64,000 nucleotides of DNA from Dysgonomonas sp. UBA7710 (GCF_002482385.1 NZ_DLFW01000002.1:425238-489237), one strand, 5' to 3'. Shown: positions 17,301 through 25,666, counted from the stretch's first letter. Program-made: numbers and translations. Notes: generated from the letters alone by a model not told the origin.

Positions 17301-18001
17301 TGCTAGATCAGCTGGTATATGATAAGGCCGGTTATATCAATGCCGTATTCGGCGTCTATGAATCATATAGCGATGCCGAGTCCCTTTACATCGATGGTAT
17401 ACGTTTTCCTATGCTTCGCCAGCAGAAAAAAAATGACAAGAGAGAGTATCTTTCTTTATGCGATTTCGTTGCGCCGAAATCTTCCGGAAAGAAAGACTAT
17501 GTGGGGGGCTTTACCGTTACTGCCGGAGTAGGTGCAAATGAACTGATGAGCGAGTATGAACGTCAGGGCGATGAATATAAAGTACTGCTTCTCAAGTCGG
17601 TTTTAGACCGTCTGGCAGAAGCGTCTACCGAATGGCTGCATGCCGAAATAAGGAGGAAGTACTGGGCATTTGCTCCTGATGAGAATATAAGCGTAAATGA
17701 TATGTTTACCCTTAAATATCAGGGAATCCGTCCGGCAGTGGGTTATCCGTCTATACCCGACCAGTCTGTCAATTTCCTGCTGAATAGGGATTTGTTACAA
17801 TCCGAAGAAATAGGAGTGGAGCTGACCGAGAACGGAGTGATGCTTCCGAATGCTTCAGTGAGTGGTATTATCATTTCACATCCTAAATCCAAATATTTCA
17901 ATATAGGTAATATACTTGATGACCAGTTGGAAGCATATATAGAAAGAAGGGGAGAGGATGCAGAGCAGATTCGTAAGTTTTTGAGTGCAAATTTGATATA
18001 A
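14309..18001 (+). CDS. metH: cobalamin-dependent methionine synthase
   Basis: The 1230-residue multidomain enzyme transfers methyl groups from methyltetrahydrofolate to homocysteine through cobalamin. Domains in order: homocysteine-binding barrel (DGAMGTMIQ at the start; zinc cysteines in LNCSF and GGCCGTTP near residue 310), pterin-binding barrel (about 345-620), cobalamin cap and Rossmann domain with the lower-ligand motif DVHDIGKNI near residue 755, and the SAM-dependent activation domain (about 900-1225). Full length. The start is ATG 14309; a TTG four codons upstream is less likely. The short leader holds no visible riboswitch. A metal ABC permease gene follows 22 bases later. Confidence 0.97.
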   Translation: MNKIHDILKDRILILDGAMGTMIQRYKLTEEDFRGDRFEGSTTLLKGNNDLLCLTRPDVIEAIHREYLEAGADIIETNTFNATSISMEDYNMSDLVKEINIEAARLAKKAATDYTRRNPDKPRYVAGSIGPTNKTASMSPKVENPIFRAVTFDDLYYAYKEQIEGLADGGVDLLLIETIFDTLNAKAALFAADEVRKERNIDLPIMISVTLSDKGGRTLSGQTVGAFLASVSHIDFLSVGLNCSFGASDMKPFLKELGRIAPNFISAYPNAGLPNQFGEYDETPEIMAGQIKEYIDEGLVNILGGCCGTTPGHIAKYVDLIQGATPHKPARKPEYMWLSGLELLEAKPEINFINIGERLNVAGSRKFLRLIKEEKYEEALTIAHKQVEDGAQVLDVNMDEGLLDGVKEMTTFLNLMASDPDVSRVPVMIDSSKWEVLEAGLKCVQGKPIVNSISLKGGEEDFLRQARLVKAYGAAVIVMAFDETGQADTFARRIEICERAYKLLVNDGFNPLDIIFDPNILAIATGIEEHRGYAVDFLETITWIKENLPHAKISGGVSNLSFSFRGNDYVREAMHAVFLYYAIQRGMDMGIVNPGQSVVYDDIPADLRNLVEDVIFNRRAEATDELIEYAEKIKNENTGQTEQKVEEWRSYRLDERIQYSLIKGISDYLEEDLTEALQVYPKAVDIIDKPLMDGMNKVGDLFGSGKMFLPQVVKTARTMKRAVAILQPTLEAQKASSAGSNKAGKLVIATVKGDVHDIGKNIVSIILACNNYEVIDLGVMTPPEVIIQKVKEEQPDILCLSGLITPSLEEMSIVAHEMEKAGFTIPLMIGGATTSKLHTAIKIDPKYNNGSVVYVKDASQAPAAVGKLINPKTKEDYIKDVRTEYASLRDTAGDKKADLLPLSEVLDKGMKLNWEDYNTPEPRVKGRQTLKHIPVEIIVPYIDWKFFFHSWNLSARYASVQNIDDCPSCKATWLSSFPEQEREKAAEGMQLYKDAKALLDQLVYDKAGYINAVFGVYESYSDAESLYIDGIRFPMLRQQKKNDKREYLSLCDFVAPKSSGKKDYVGGFTVTAGVGANELMSEYERQGDEYKVLLLKSVLDRLAEASTEWLHAEIRRKYWAFAPDENISVNDMFTLKYQGIRPAVGYPSIPDQSVNFLLNRDLLQSEEIGVELTENGVMLPNASVSGIIISHPKSKYFNIGNILDDQLEAYIERRGEDAEQIRKFLSANLI

Positions 18002-18023
18002 ATCAGAGATAACTTATAATGGA

Positions 18024-18860
18024 ATGGAATTTATAGACCTCCTTTCATATACCTTTTTTCAGAACGCCCTGTTGGGGAGCTTCTTTGCCAGTATAGCCTG
18101 CGGTATCATAGGCTCTTATGTCGTTATTCGCCGGCTTGTATTTATCAGCGGGGGAATAACGCATGCTTCGCTAGGAGGTATCGGCATGGGCTTCTATTTC
18201 GGGTGGAATCCGATATTTGCCGCTATGATCTTTTCCATCTTGTCGGCTTTCGGTATCGAATGGTTATCATCGAGGCAGGGAGTGAGGGAAGATTCGGCAA
18301 TCGGCTCTTTCTGGTCGCTCGGAATGGCAATAGGGATTATCTTTATATATCTCAAACCCGGCTTTGCACCTAATCTTTCGGATTATCTCTTTGGTAATAT
18401 ACTTACTATCACAAAGCCGGATATAACTTATCTGGCCATCTTGTCCATAGTGCTGATTATTGTCTTTTTGCTCTTTGGCCGCCATATACTGTTCGCGGCT
18501 TTCGATTCCGATTTTGCAAAGACACGTAATCTGCCGGTCAACCTGATAAAGTACGCCATGATGATGGGGATTGCCATTACAATCGTACTTTCTATCCGTT
18601 TGGTAGGCATTGTGCTGCTGATGTCGATACTTACCGTTCCCCAGATGACAGCCAACCTGTTTACTTCCAACTTCGTAAAGATGATTATTCTTTCCATCCT
18701 GATCGGATTTTTCGGGTGTATTGTCGGCTTGTTCATGTCTGCGGTATTGGATGTTCCGTCAGGGGTGTTTATCATCTTTACGCAGATAGTCGTATTCCTT
18801 GTATCGCGCTGGATAGTGAAAGCCATTCAGAAAAGCAAGCGGGAAAAGGTTCTTTCTTAA
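18024..18860 (+). CDS. ABC-3 family metal (Zn/Mn) transporter permease
   Basis: The 278-residue inner-membrane protein has eight or nine hydrophobic helices and family-typical segments: GIIGSYVVIRRLVFISGGITH near residue 30 (shown here by its key part VVIRRLVFISGGITHASLGG) and VGIVLLMSILTVPQMTA near 195. ABC-3 permeases form the channel of zinc, manganese or iron uptake systems. Neither an ATPase (ZnuC) nor a binding protein (ZnuA) gene is adjacent, so partners must be elsewhere. It follows metH by 22 bases; MetH needs zinc, but a functional tie is only a guess. It converges with, and overlaps by four bases, the small exporter gene. Confidence 0.88.
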   Translation: MEFIDLLSYTFFQNALLGSFFASIACGIIGSYVVIRRLVFISGGITHASLGGIGMGFYFGWNPIFAAMIFSILSAFGIEWLSSRQGVREDSAIGSFWSLGMAIGIIFIYLKPGFAPNLSDYLFGNILTITKPDITYLAILSIVLIIVFLLFGRHILFAAFDSDFAKTRNLPVNLIKYAMMMGIAITIVLSIRLVGIVLLMSILTVPQMTANLFTSNFVKMIILSILIGFFGCIVGLFMSAVLDVPSGVFIIFTQIVVFLVSRWIVKAIQKSKREKVLS

Positions 18861-19366
18861 CCCTTTCCTATCACATCTTTAAACGATATATTCTTCACGC
18901 TCGACTTGCGGAAAAGCAGCGCTCCTATACAGATGCCTATCGCTAATGTAAACAGTAATGACATGGTAAGCATCAGGTTGTGAGACATCTCTATCAGTAT
19001 ATGCGGGTTTTGTTCCACTGTAGGCAGGTCGGTAACCTTTATTCCGGCCAACATCGTTTTGTAGGCGAACATACCCGGAATCATGGTAATACAGGCCGGC
19101 ATTGTAAATACTACCGGCGGGCTGTCTACCCTGTGCGCTGCGAAAATACCAATTAACCCTATCAGTACCGAACCGGCTAATGTAGCCGTTATCATCCCGA
19201 AATCGAGTTGTATAAGGATGAAGCGAAGAGCATGTCCCATACCGCCAAGTAGCCCGGCAACCCACAACAGGCGTTTAGGCGAGCCGAACAGTATAGCCCA
19301 GCAGAAACCTACAAGGAAAGCGATGGTAAAGTCGCGGAATATATTTATGATTGTCAGTTCTTCCAT
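18857..19366 (-). CDS. small subunit of split ThrE-type exporter (ThrE_2/DUF3815)
   Basis: The 169-residue membrane protein has four to five hydrophobic helices and the DUF3815 pattern (SPKRLLWVAGLLGGMGHALR; VFTMPACITMIPGMFAYKTM). In Corynebacterium ThrE, a DUF1212 part and this C-terminal part are one protein exporting threonine and serine; here they are two genes. It follows the large subunit on the same strand 31 bases later. The final four bases overlap the metal permease gene. Amino-acid or small-acid export is inferred from the family. Confidence 0.82.
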   Translation of the reverse strand: MEELTIINIFRDFTIAFLVGFCWAILFGSPKRLLWVAGLLGGMGHALRFILIQLDFGMITATLAGSVLIGLIGIFAAHRVDSPPVVFTMPACITMIPGMFAYKTMLAGIKVTDLPTVEQNPHILIEMSHNLMLTMSLLFTLAIGICIGALLFRKSSVKNISFKDVIGKG

Positions 19367-19399
19367 TTGCTAATTTTCGAATATGCTAATCTGCTAATT
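19365..19399. repeat. short intergenic repeat with TTTGCTAAT/TGCTAAT units
   Basis: Between the two exporter genes the sequence repeats ATTTGCTAAT, ATGCTAAT and CTGCTAAT. A related string, CATTTGCTAATTTACAAATC, occurs at 34734-34753 beside the large repeat cluster. It appears to be a separate small repeat family. Confidence 0.5.
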
Positions 19400-20198
19400 A
19401 AAAATTCCCTATTCCCAACAAAGTAATACACAGTGTCATACCTGCTGCAATACAAAGCAGAATGAACCCGCCGAACAAAGCCCGGTTCAGAGCTGAAGGC
19501 AGATAACCTTCTATCAGGTCTATGACACAATTTATCAGCGGTACACCCGGTATCAAGTATAGAACGCCGGTCGCCATTGCGGCTTCGGGATGCTCCCCGA
19601 ATCCGTATAATCTGCCAAGTCCTGCTATCAATGTTGTGATAAAAGCCGCAATAGATATACATATCATCGGATTGAATTTCTTTCTGGCAAAGAAGACTCT
19701 TACCAGATAACCGATAAATGCAGCAACAAAAGCTATCAGCGCATTTTTTTCGTCTCCTGCCGAGAACAGGCAAAGGCCGCCACACGAAAATCCGACAGCT
19801 ACAGCCACAACAATATCTTTGTAGTTAGACTTGGCTTTTATCTTGGCAAACTCCTTTTCCACGTAAGATATGGGCAGGTTCTCTTCCTGTACTTTCCATG
19901 ACATGTGAGATACGGCGGTCAGTATAGCAAGATGTACACTATGTGGAGGTGAATTTTTATAGCAGGTGACGGAATTGGACGGGTCGTTCTTATCTTTCAC
20001 TGTAACTGTGAGACCGTTGAAAGTAGGGCTCATATTTATATCGAATTCCCATGTCGTGGCCAGCCTTCCTATATTGCTGCTGAGACGTCCGCAGTGCGCA
20101 CCCGATGCCAGCAGGAATGTCCCTATATCGAGTATAAGGTCGGCAAACCGCTGTGCTGATATTTTTTCTTTTTCGTTTATGTTTCTAAATTCCGGCAT
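19398..20198 (-). CDS. large subunit of split ThrE-type exporter (DUF1212)
   Basis: The 266-residue protein has an N-terminal soluble half (about residues 1-125) with the ThrE signature LILDIGTFLLASGAHCGRLSSN region (key residues G-T-F-L-L-A-S-G-A-H) and SPPHSVHLAILTAVSHM, followed by about five membrane helices (SCGGLCLFSAGDEKNALIAF; YLIPGVPLINCVIDLIEG). This is the DUF1212 part of threonine/serine exporters. The start ATG 20198 is chosen over a TTG four codons upstream. A TATCTTTG element lies just before it. The small subunit follows, forming a two-gene unit. Confidence 0.85.
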   Translation of the reverse strand: MPEFRNINEKEKISAQRFADLILDIGTFLLASGAHCGRLSSNIGRLATTWEFDINMSPTFNGLTVTVKDKNDPSNSVTCYKNSPPHSVHLAILTAVSHMSWKVQEENLPISYVEKEFAKIKAKSNYKDIVVAVAVGFSCGGLCLFSAGDEKNALIAFVAAFIGYLVRVFFARKKFNPMICISIAAFITTLIAGLGRLYGFGEHPEAAMATGVLYLIPGVPLINCVIDLIEGYLPSALNRALFGGFILLCIAAGMTLCITLLGIGNF

Positions 20199-20218
20199 TG
20201 TTGTATACAATTCTGATA

Positions 20219-20226
20219 CAAAGATA
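20219..20226 (-). promoter_or_regulatory. -7 element TATCTTTG for the split exporter genes
   Basis: The minus strand reads TATCTTTG, matching TAnnTTTG, 20 bases before the ATG at 20198. Confidence 0.6.
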
Positions 20227-20234
20227 GGAATTTT

Positions 20235-20276
20235 CAGTTAACAGTTAACAGACAACAGTTAACAACTTGTATCTCG
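20235..20276 (-). repeat. partial copy of the seven-base-phased composite repeat
   Basis: The sequence reads CAGTTAACAGTTAACAGACA then ACAGTTAACAACTTGTATCTCG. It matches the reverse complement of the GATACAAG/GTTAACT part of the repeat at 85-202. Only this central portion is present here, between the exporter operon and malQ. Confidence 0.8.
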
Positions 20277-20372
20277 CCTACTGTAACTTATTTGCATGCT
20301 CCCTGCAATCGTTTGCAAGTTAATTTCGACAAAAATAGCAAGGTGCCGGATAAATTCTTATTCATTATTATG

Positions 20373-20380
20373 TAGATTTG
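20373..20380 (+). promoter_or_regulatory. candidate -7 element TAGATTTG upstream of malQ
   Basis: A match to TAnnTTTG, 59 bases before the malQ ATG at 20440. Confidence 0.45.
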
Positions 20381-20439
20381 TTTAGGACAAAGCCATGCAT
20401 AAAAACGCATAAGTCTAAAAACCATAAAAAGCATCATTC

Positions 20440-23118
20440 ATGAGACTAAAACTACAAATAGATTACCATACCGATTGGGGACAGACTGTATATGTTTGCG
20501 GTTCAGTGCCTGCTTTGGGTAATTGGGAGAAGGACAAGGCCGCAGAAATGAAAAATATTTCTCCATCCATATGGGAGTTGGAGATTGAAGCCGGTGATGC
20601 CACCGATATAGAATATCAATATCTGGTAAAAGACCAAAACAACATAATCGCTCACGAATGGGGAAGCCCGCACTGGTTGAGAACAGAGACTGATAAACGG
20701 TTCGATGTGCAGGATATATGGCGGGGCGTACCCCAACAGAAATTCCTTTACACATCGTGTTTTTCGGAAAGTTTCTTTGCGCATGGTGATAATGCGAAAG
20801 TCAAATATTACAAGAAGACCATCCTTATTAATGTTACCTGTGTGAATGTAAAGAAAAATCAGAAACTGATACTTTGCGGAGCTTCGGAGACATTAGGAAA
20901 TTGGAAGCCCGAAGATGCTCTGGAGCTTACACAGGTAAGATTCGGGAGTTGGCAGGTAGCGATTAATGCGCCACAAATAAAAACCACATTAGAATACAAA
21001 CTTGCAATCTATGATAATAGCACGAAGAAAATTGTACATTGGGAAGAGGGTTTCAACCGTGTCTTATCACCATTGCCCGCCTCCCCGGCAAAAGAAGATA
21101 TGGTTAAGGTGGAATCCATTGCCTACGCTTATGGCTGGATGAACTGGAAAGCTGCGGGTGTATCCATCCCCGTATTTTCATTACGTTCGAACGACAGTTT
21201 TGGTATAGGTGAATTTTCAGACCTGCGGAAAATGGTGGATTGGGCAGTGGCAACAGGACAAAAAATAATACAGGTGTTGCCCATCAACGATACTACCATC
21301 ACATACACCTGGATAGATTCGTACCCATACAATGCAATCTCCATTTATGCGTTGCATCCTATCTATCTGGGGCTGAAAGCATATCCGCTAAAAGATGAAA
21401 ATCTATATAAAGAATACGAAAGAGAAGCAGGCGAACTAAACACCCTGGAAAATGTCGATTATGACAGGGTTCTGGCTCTGAAATGGCGTTACATAAAAGA
21501 TCTTTTCACCCAATCAGGCACAAATACATTAAAAAGCAAAGACTACCTGGCCTTTTATGAGCAGAACGAAGAATGGTTGTTTCCATACGCTTGCTTCTCT
21601 TATCTTCGGGATAAATATGAAACCGCCAATTTCAGAAAGTGGAAGACGAACAGTGCTTTTGATAAAAAGAAACTTATTAAATTGACCGAAACAGATAAAG
21701 ATGCAAAAAAATATATCGAATTATCGTGCTTCACGCAGTACTTGCTACACAAACAACTAGTGGAAGTAAAAGAGTACGCGCACCAGAATGAGGTAGTTCT
21801 CAAAGGCGATATTCCTATCGGCATCAGCCGCGACAGCGTGGAAGCATGGGTAGAGCCGCATCTGTTCAATCTGGATGTACAGACGGGCGCGCCACCTGAT
21901 GACTTTTCATTTTTCGGTCAAAACTGGGGATTTCCTACATATAATTGGGAAGAAATGGCTAAGGATGGCTACCGGTGGTGGCTGAAACGCTTCCGCAAAA
22001 TGGCAGACTATTTCGATGCCTACCGTATCGACCATATTCTGGGATTTTTCCGCATCTGGGAGATACCTTTGTCATCTGTTCAGGGATTGTTGGGGTATTT
22101 TAGCCCGGCTCTACCTCTTACGGCCGATGAAATCCGTTCTTATGGTCTTTGGTTCGATGAGGACAGGATGCTGAAACACTACATTCGTGAAAACTTCTTA
22201 GGTAATATATTTGGTAGCCATGTGCCTGAGGTTATTGAAAAATACCTTCGTCCTACCGGATGGCAGCGTTTCGAACTGAAAGAAGAATTCGATACGCAAG
22301 CCAAGATTAAGGAACATTTTACCGGGAGGGATGATGAGAAATCCAATTATATCCGGGATGGCTTATACAGCTTATGTAACGAAGTTCTGTTTGTCAGGGA
22401 TAAACGTGAACCTTATAAGTTTCATCCCCGTATAACCGCCCAGTACAACTATTCCTACAGGGACCTGGACGATGGAGCCAAAGATGCATTCAACAGGTTA
22501 TATAATGAATTTTTCTATCGCCGCCATTCCCAGTATTGGCGCGATCAGGCAATGACGAAGCTACCTACTCTTATTTCTTCGACCTCGATGCTGGTATGCG
22601 GTGAAGATCTGGGTATGGTTCCCGAATCTGTGCCTTCGGTGATGAACGAACTTCAGATATTGAGCCTCGAGATAGAACGGATGCCAAAAGAACGGGAGGT
22701 ATTATTCAACGACCTGCATCATCTGCCATACCTGAGTGTCTGCACGACATCTACCCATGATATGTCACCTCTCCGTTTGTGGTGGAAAGAAGACAGGCAG
22801 CTGACCCAGCAATATTACAATCAGGTATTATGGAAGCATGGTGCTGCTCCCGAAGAATGTACAGCCGATTTGTGCGCCCAAATTGTAAGTAATCATTTAT
22901 ATTCTCCGGCTATGCTTGCTATTCTGCCGCTTCAGGACTGGCTGTCGATAGACGACACTCTGAAACGTCCGGTTGCCGAAGATGAGCGCATAAATATTCC
23001 GGCTATATCGCAACACTATTGGCGGTACAGGATGCATCTTACCCTGGAAGAATTACTCGAAGCTACGGATTTTAACCGGAGGGTTAAATCGATGGTAGGT
23101 TCATCGGGGAGGGAATAG
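20440..23118 (+). CDS. malQ: 4-alpha-glucanotransferase (GH77) with two N-terminal CBM20 domains
   Basis: The 892-residue cytoplasmic-type enzyme (no signal peptide) transfers 1,4-alpha-glucan segments between maltodextrins. Residues about 1-100 and 125-225 are two starch-binding CBM20 domains (VYVCGSVPALGNWE; LILCGASETLGNW). The GH77 catalytic barrel follows, with the nucleophile in DAYRIDHILGFFR, acid/base in VCGEDLGMVPESVP and TSTHDMSPLRLWW. This two-CBM20 layout is the plant DPE2/Bacteroidetes form, longer than E. coli MalQ. It precedes the alpha-glucan operon beginning at 23822, separated by a 700-base repeat region. Confidence 0.95.
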   Translation: MRLKLQIDYHTDWGQTVYVCGSVPALGNWEKDKAAEMKNISPSIWELEIEAGDATDIEYQYLVKDQNNIIAHEWGSPHWLRTETDKRFDVQDIWRGVPQQKFLYTSCFSESFFAHGDNAKVKYYKKTILINVTCVNVKKNQKLILCGASETLGNWKPEDALELTQVRFGSWQVAINAPQIKTTLEYKLAIYDNSTKKIVHWEEGFNRVLSPLPASPAKEDMVKVESIAYAYGWMNWKAAGVSIPVFSLRSNDSFGIGEFSDLRKMVDWAVATGQKIIQVLPINDTTITYTWIDSYPYNAISIYALHPIYLGLKAYPLKDENLYKEYEREAGELNTLENVDYDRVLALKWRYIKDLFTQSGTNTLKSKDYLAFYEQNEEWLFPYACFSYLRDKYETANFRKWKTNSAFDKKKLIKLTETDKDAKKYIELSCFTQYLLHKQLVEVKEYAHQNEVVLKGDIPIGISRDSVEAWVEPHLFNLDVQTGAPPDDFSFFGQNWGFPTYNWEEMAKDGYRWWLKRFRKMADYFDAYRIDHILGFFRIWEIPLSSVQGLLGYFSPALPLTADEIRSYGLWFDEDRMLKHYIRENFLGNIFGSHVPEVIEKYLRPTGWQRFELKEEFDTQAKIKEHFTGRDDEKSNYIRDGLYSLCNEVLFVRDKREPYKFHPRITAQYNYSYRDLDDGAKDAFNRLYNEFFYRRHSQYWRDQAMTKLPTLISSTSMLVCGEDLGMVPESVPSVMNELQILSLEIERMPKEREVLFNDLHHLPYLSVCTTSTHDMSPLRLWWKEDRQLTQQYYNQVLWKHGAAPEECTADLCAQIVSNHLYSPAMLAILPLQDWLSIDDTLKRPVAEDERINIPAISQHYWRYRMHLTLEELLEATDFNRRVKSMVGSSGRE

Positions 23119-23354
23119 GTGTAATGGAAAAGTGAAAAACGAAAAGTAAAAAATTAGATAATATCTTACTGGTGACCGATGACTGAACAGGTGTTACTTT
23201 TTTTTATAACTTTATCTATAGAGTACAGATAACAAGCGTGTTGTCGATAGAAAAGTAACAGTGTGAAAAATTTCGAAAGGTTGTTACTTTTGTTACTTTT
23301 TGAAAGAAGGTACAAGTAGACGAGATACAAGATACGAGTTGTTGACTGAAAAAG

Positions 23355-23638
23355 CTGTAACCTTTGTTACTTTTTTAAGAGTTACGAGTTACTCCACCCT
23401 TCGGGCAGTTACAAGTTACAAGTTGGCTGGCGTTTTGTTTTGTTTCACGCAAAGACGCAAAGGCGCAAAGTTTTACATCTTACGAGTTGTTGACTGATGA
23501 CTGTAAATACTGTTACCTTTGTTACCTTTTGGGAATAGTTACAAGTAGACAAGACACGAGATACAAGATACAAGTTGTTAACTGATGACTGATGACTGTT
23601 TACTGTTAACTGAAAAGTTACCTTTTATATAGTGTTCT
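23355..23638 (+). repeat. composite intergenic repeat, copy 2
   Basis: Block order: GTAACCTTTGTTAC; GAGTTACT with CCCTTCGGGC; two GTTACAA units; GGCTGGCG; GCAAAGACGCAAAGGCGCAA; TTTTACATCTTACGAG; GTTGACT/GATGACT units; TGTTACCTTTGTTACC; GGGAATAGTTACAAGTAGAC; two GATACAA units; GTTAACT and GATGACT units; GTTACCTTTTA. The same order is found, inverted and with substitutions, at 34437-34724. A more degraded partial copy of the core lies just before, at 23277-23354. Confidence 0.85.
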
Positions 23639-23716
23639 TTGCGTAAACCTTTGTATCCCTTGTGGTAAAGAGCTTTAACCACTAAGTACACGAAGGGGGG
23701 CACAAAGAACACAAAG
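23632..23716. repeat. imperfect inverted repeat around CTTTGTGTTCTTTGTG-like words
   Basis: The left arm 23632-23670 and right arm 23673-23716 are inverted versions of the same sentence: the right arm read on the minus strand is CTTTGTGTTCTTTGTG, then CTTCGTGTACTTAGTGG, then TTAAAG. The left arm reads GTGTTCTTTGCG, CCCTTGTGG, TAAAG. The transcript could fold into a long hairpin. Similar words are familiar from dispersed intergenic repeats in many bacterial genomes; that is recollection. Confidence 0.6.
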
Positions 23717-23821
23717 ACTAAAAAAGACTGTTACCTTTTTCAGTTACGAGTTGTTGACTGATAACTGAAAAAATGTAGGAGCGGCAAAACCGACGTAAAT
23801 CAAATATAAATTATATAGTAC

Positions 23822-25666
23822 ATGAAGAAAATCTATTTAGTATTATTACTCGTTTTACTGAGCTTATCGGTTTTTGCAATCGATATAAAAACAGTAGATC
23901 CTGCTTTTTGGTGGTCAGGGATGAAAAATCCTGAATTGCAGGTATTGATACACGGAGAAGGTGTGGCTAAATCGGACGTAAGTATTACTTCAAAATCGGT
24001 AAGGCTGAAAGAAACTGTAAAGCTGGAAAGCCCTAATTATCTTATATTATATTTCGACTTATCCGGAGCTCAACCCGAAAAGTTCGATATTGTATTGCAG
24101 CAGGGGAAGGACAAGAAGGTGGTTCCTTATGAGATTAAAGGCCGGAAGTCCGGCTCATCCGACAGGATAGGCTTCAATGCTTCAGATGTACTTTATCTGA
24201 TTATGCCAGACCGTTTTGCAAACGGAGATACATCGAATGATGTAATTGCAGGGATGCGTGAGGCCAAAATAGACCGTAACGGACAATATGCCCGTCATGG
24301 CGGAGATTTTAAAGGAGTAAGTGACCGTGTGGATTATATACACGATCTCGGTGTAACCGCCATCTGGTTCAATCCGGTGATGGAGAATGATATGCCGGAG
24401 GGTTCATATCACGGATATGCAACAACGGATTATTATAAAGTAGATCGTCGTTTCGGTTCCAATCAGGAGTTTGCAGACTTAGTGGATAAGGTTCACGCTA
24501 AAGGGATGAAGGTGGTGATGGATATGATTTTCAACCACTGTGGCAGTGAACATTTTTTCTTTAAGGACAGACCATCTAAAGACTGGTTCAATTACCCTGA
24601 CGGATATGTGCAGACTTCATATAAGACAGTTACACAGTTCGACCCGCACGTATCAGCATACGACTTTAAGAGATCCGCGGATGGTTGGTTTGTAGAGTCT
24701 ATGCCCGATTTGAACCAACGAAATCCGCATGTAGCCAAATACCTTATCCAGAATAGTATCTGGTGGATAGAATATGCAGGTATTGATGGTATCCGTCAGG
24801 ATACACACCCCTATGCCGATTATGACATGATGTCGGACTGGTGCAGGGAAGTTACAGAAGAATATCCCGATTTTAATATTGTAGGCGAAACATGGCTTAA
24901 TACCAATGTAGGAGTAGCTTATTGGCAGAAAGACAGTAAGTTGGCTTATCCGAAAAATTCCTATCTGCGTTCGGTGATGGATTTTCCTCTTACAGATATA
25001 ATGAACAGCGCATTCGATCAGGAAACCACAGATTGGGGGCAAGGCCTGTCGCGCATACATGAATATCTGGCTCAGGATATAGTTTATGCCGATCCTATGG
25101 AATTACTTATCTTCCTTGACAATCATGATACATCGCGTTTTTACAGGACCGAAGAGCAAACCTCTAATCTGAACCGTTATAAACAGGCTCTTGCATTTCT
25201 GTTGACTACCCGTGGAATCCCGCAAATATATTATGGTACTGAAATATTAATGGCTGCCGACAAGGGAGAGGGAGACGGGTATCTGCGTCGCGATTTTCCC
25301 GGAGGATGGCAGGGTGATAAGACAGACCTGTTCGTTTCGGCTAACAGAACGCCGCAACAGAACGAGGCTTTCAATTACCTTCGTAAATTATTGCAATGGA
25401 GAAAAGGAAATGAAGCTATATCAAAAGGAACTCTAAAGCATTTTGTGACAAACAATGGTGTTTATGTTTATGAACGTAAATTCAACGGGAAGTCCGTTGT
25501 TGTATTCCTGTCCGGGTCGGATAGTGAAAAAACGATAGATCTTTCACCATATAAAGAAGTGTTGCCGAAGAGTCAGGCAAAGGATGTTATAAGTGAAAAT
25601 ATTGTAAACTTAAATAACGGGTCTTTAACATTGCAGCCTCGAAGTGTCTTGGTATTAGAATTTTGA
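23822..25666 (+). CDS. GH13 alpha-amylase/neopullulanase-like, secreted (SusA type)
   Basis: The 614-residue protein has a signal peptide (residues 1-19, ending SVFA-ID), an N-terminal cyclomaltodextrinase-type beta-sandwich (about 20-120), and a GH13 barrel. The catalytic residues are in GIRQDTHPYADYD (nucleophile Asp), NIVGETW (acid Glu) and FLDNHDTSR (third Asp). A C-terminal beta domain closes the protein. It should hydrolyse maltodextrins or pullulan in the periplasm. It heads a run of same-strand genes: LacI regulator, MFS transporter and second GH13. No susC/susD pair is nearby. Confidence 0.92.
   Translation: MKKIYLVLLLVLLSLSVFAIDIKTVDPAFWWSGMKNPELQVLIHGEGVAKSDVSITSKSVRLKETVKLESPNYLILYFDLSGAQPEKFDIVLQQGKDKKVVPYEIKGRKSGSSDRIGFNASDVLYLIMPDRFANGDTSNDVIAGMREAKIDRNGQYARHGGDFKGVSDRVDYIHDLGVTAIWFNPVMENDMPEGSYHGYATTDYYKVDRRFGSNQEFADLVDKVHAKGMKVVMDMIFNHCGSEHFFFKDRPSKDWFNYPDGYVQTSYKTVTQFDPHVSAYDFKRSADGWFVESMPDLNQRNPHVAKYLIQNSIWWIEYAGIDGIRQDTHPYADYDMMSDWCREVTEEYPDFNIVGETWLNTNVGVAYWQKDSKLAYPKNSYLRSVMDFPLTDIMNSAFDQETTDWGQGLSRIHEYLAQDIVYADPMELLIFLDNHDTSRFYRTEEQTSNLNRYKQALAFLLTTRGIPQIYYGTEILMAADKGEGDGYLRRDFPGGWQGDKTDLFVSANRTPQQNEAFNYLRKLLQWRKGNEAISKGTLKHFVTNNGVYVYERKFNGKSVVVFLSGSDSEKTIDLSPYKEVLPKSQAKDVISENIVNLNNGSLTLQPRSVLVLEF

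Larger units (their letters stand above)
23119..23821. repeat. repeat-filled intergenic region (composite repeat copy 2 and hairpin)
   Basis: No gene is supported in these 703 bases. From 23277 to 23638 the region carries GTTACTTTTGTTAC and GTAACCTTTGTTAC blocks, GATACAAG and GTTACAAG pairs, a GCAAAGACGCAAAGGCGCAA block (from about 23452), and seven-base GATGACT/GTTAACT units. The order matches the inverted cluster at 34437-34724. Bases 23632-23716 form a large imperfect hairpin. A 65-codon open frame at 23300-23497 runs through the repeats and is rejected as a gene. Confidence 0.85.

Noticed and set aside
23300..23497. 65-codon open frame in the repeat region
   Set aside because: It runs entirely through the composite repeat blocks; the translation reflects repeat words (VTSY, VTFV) and no start signal is present.
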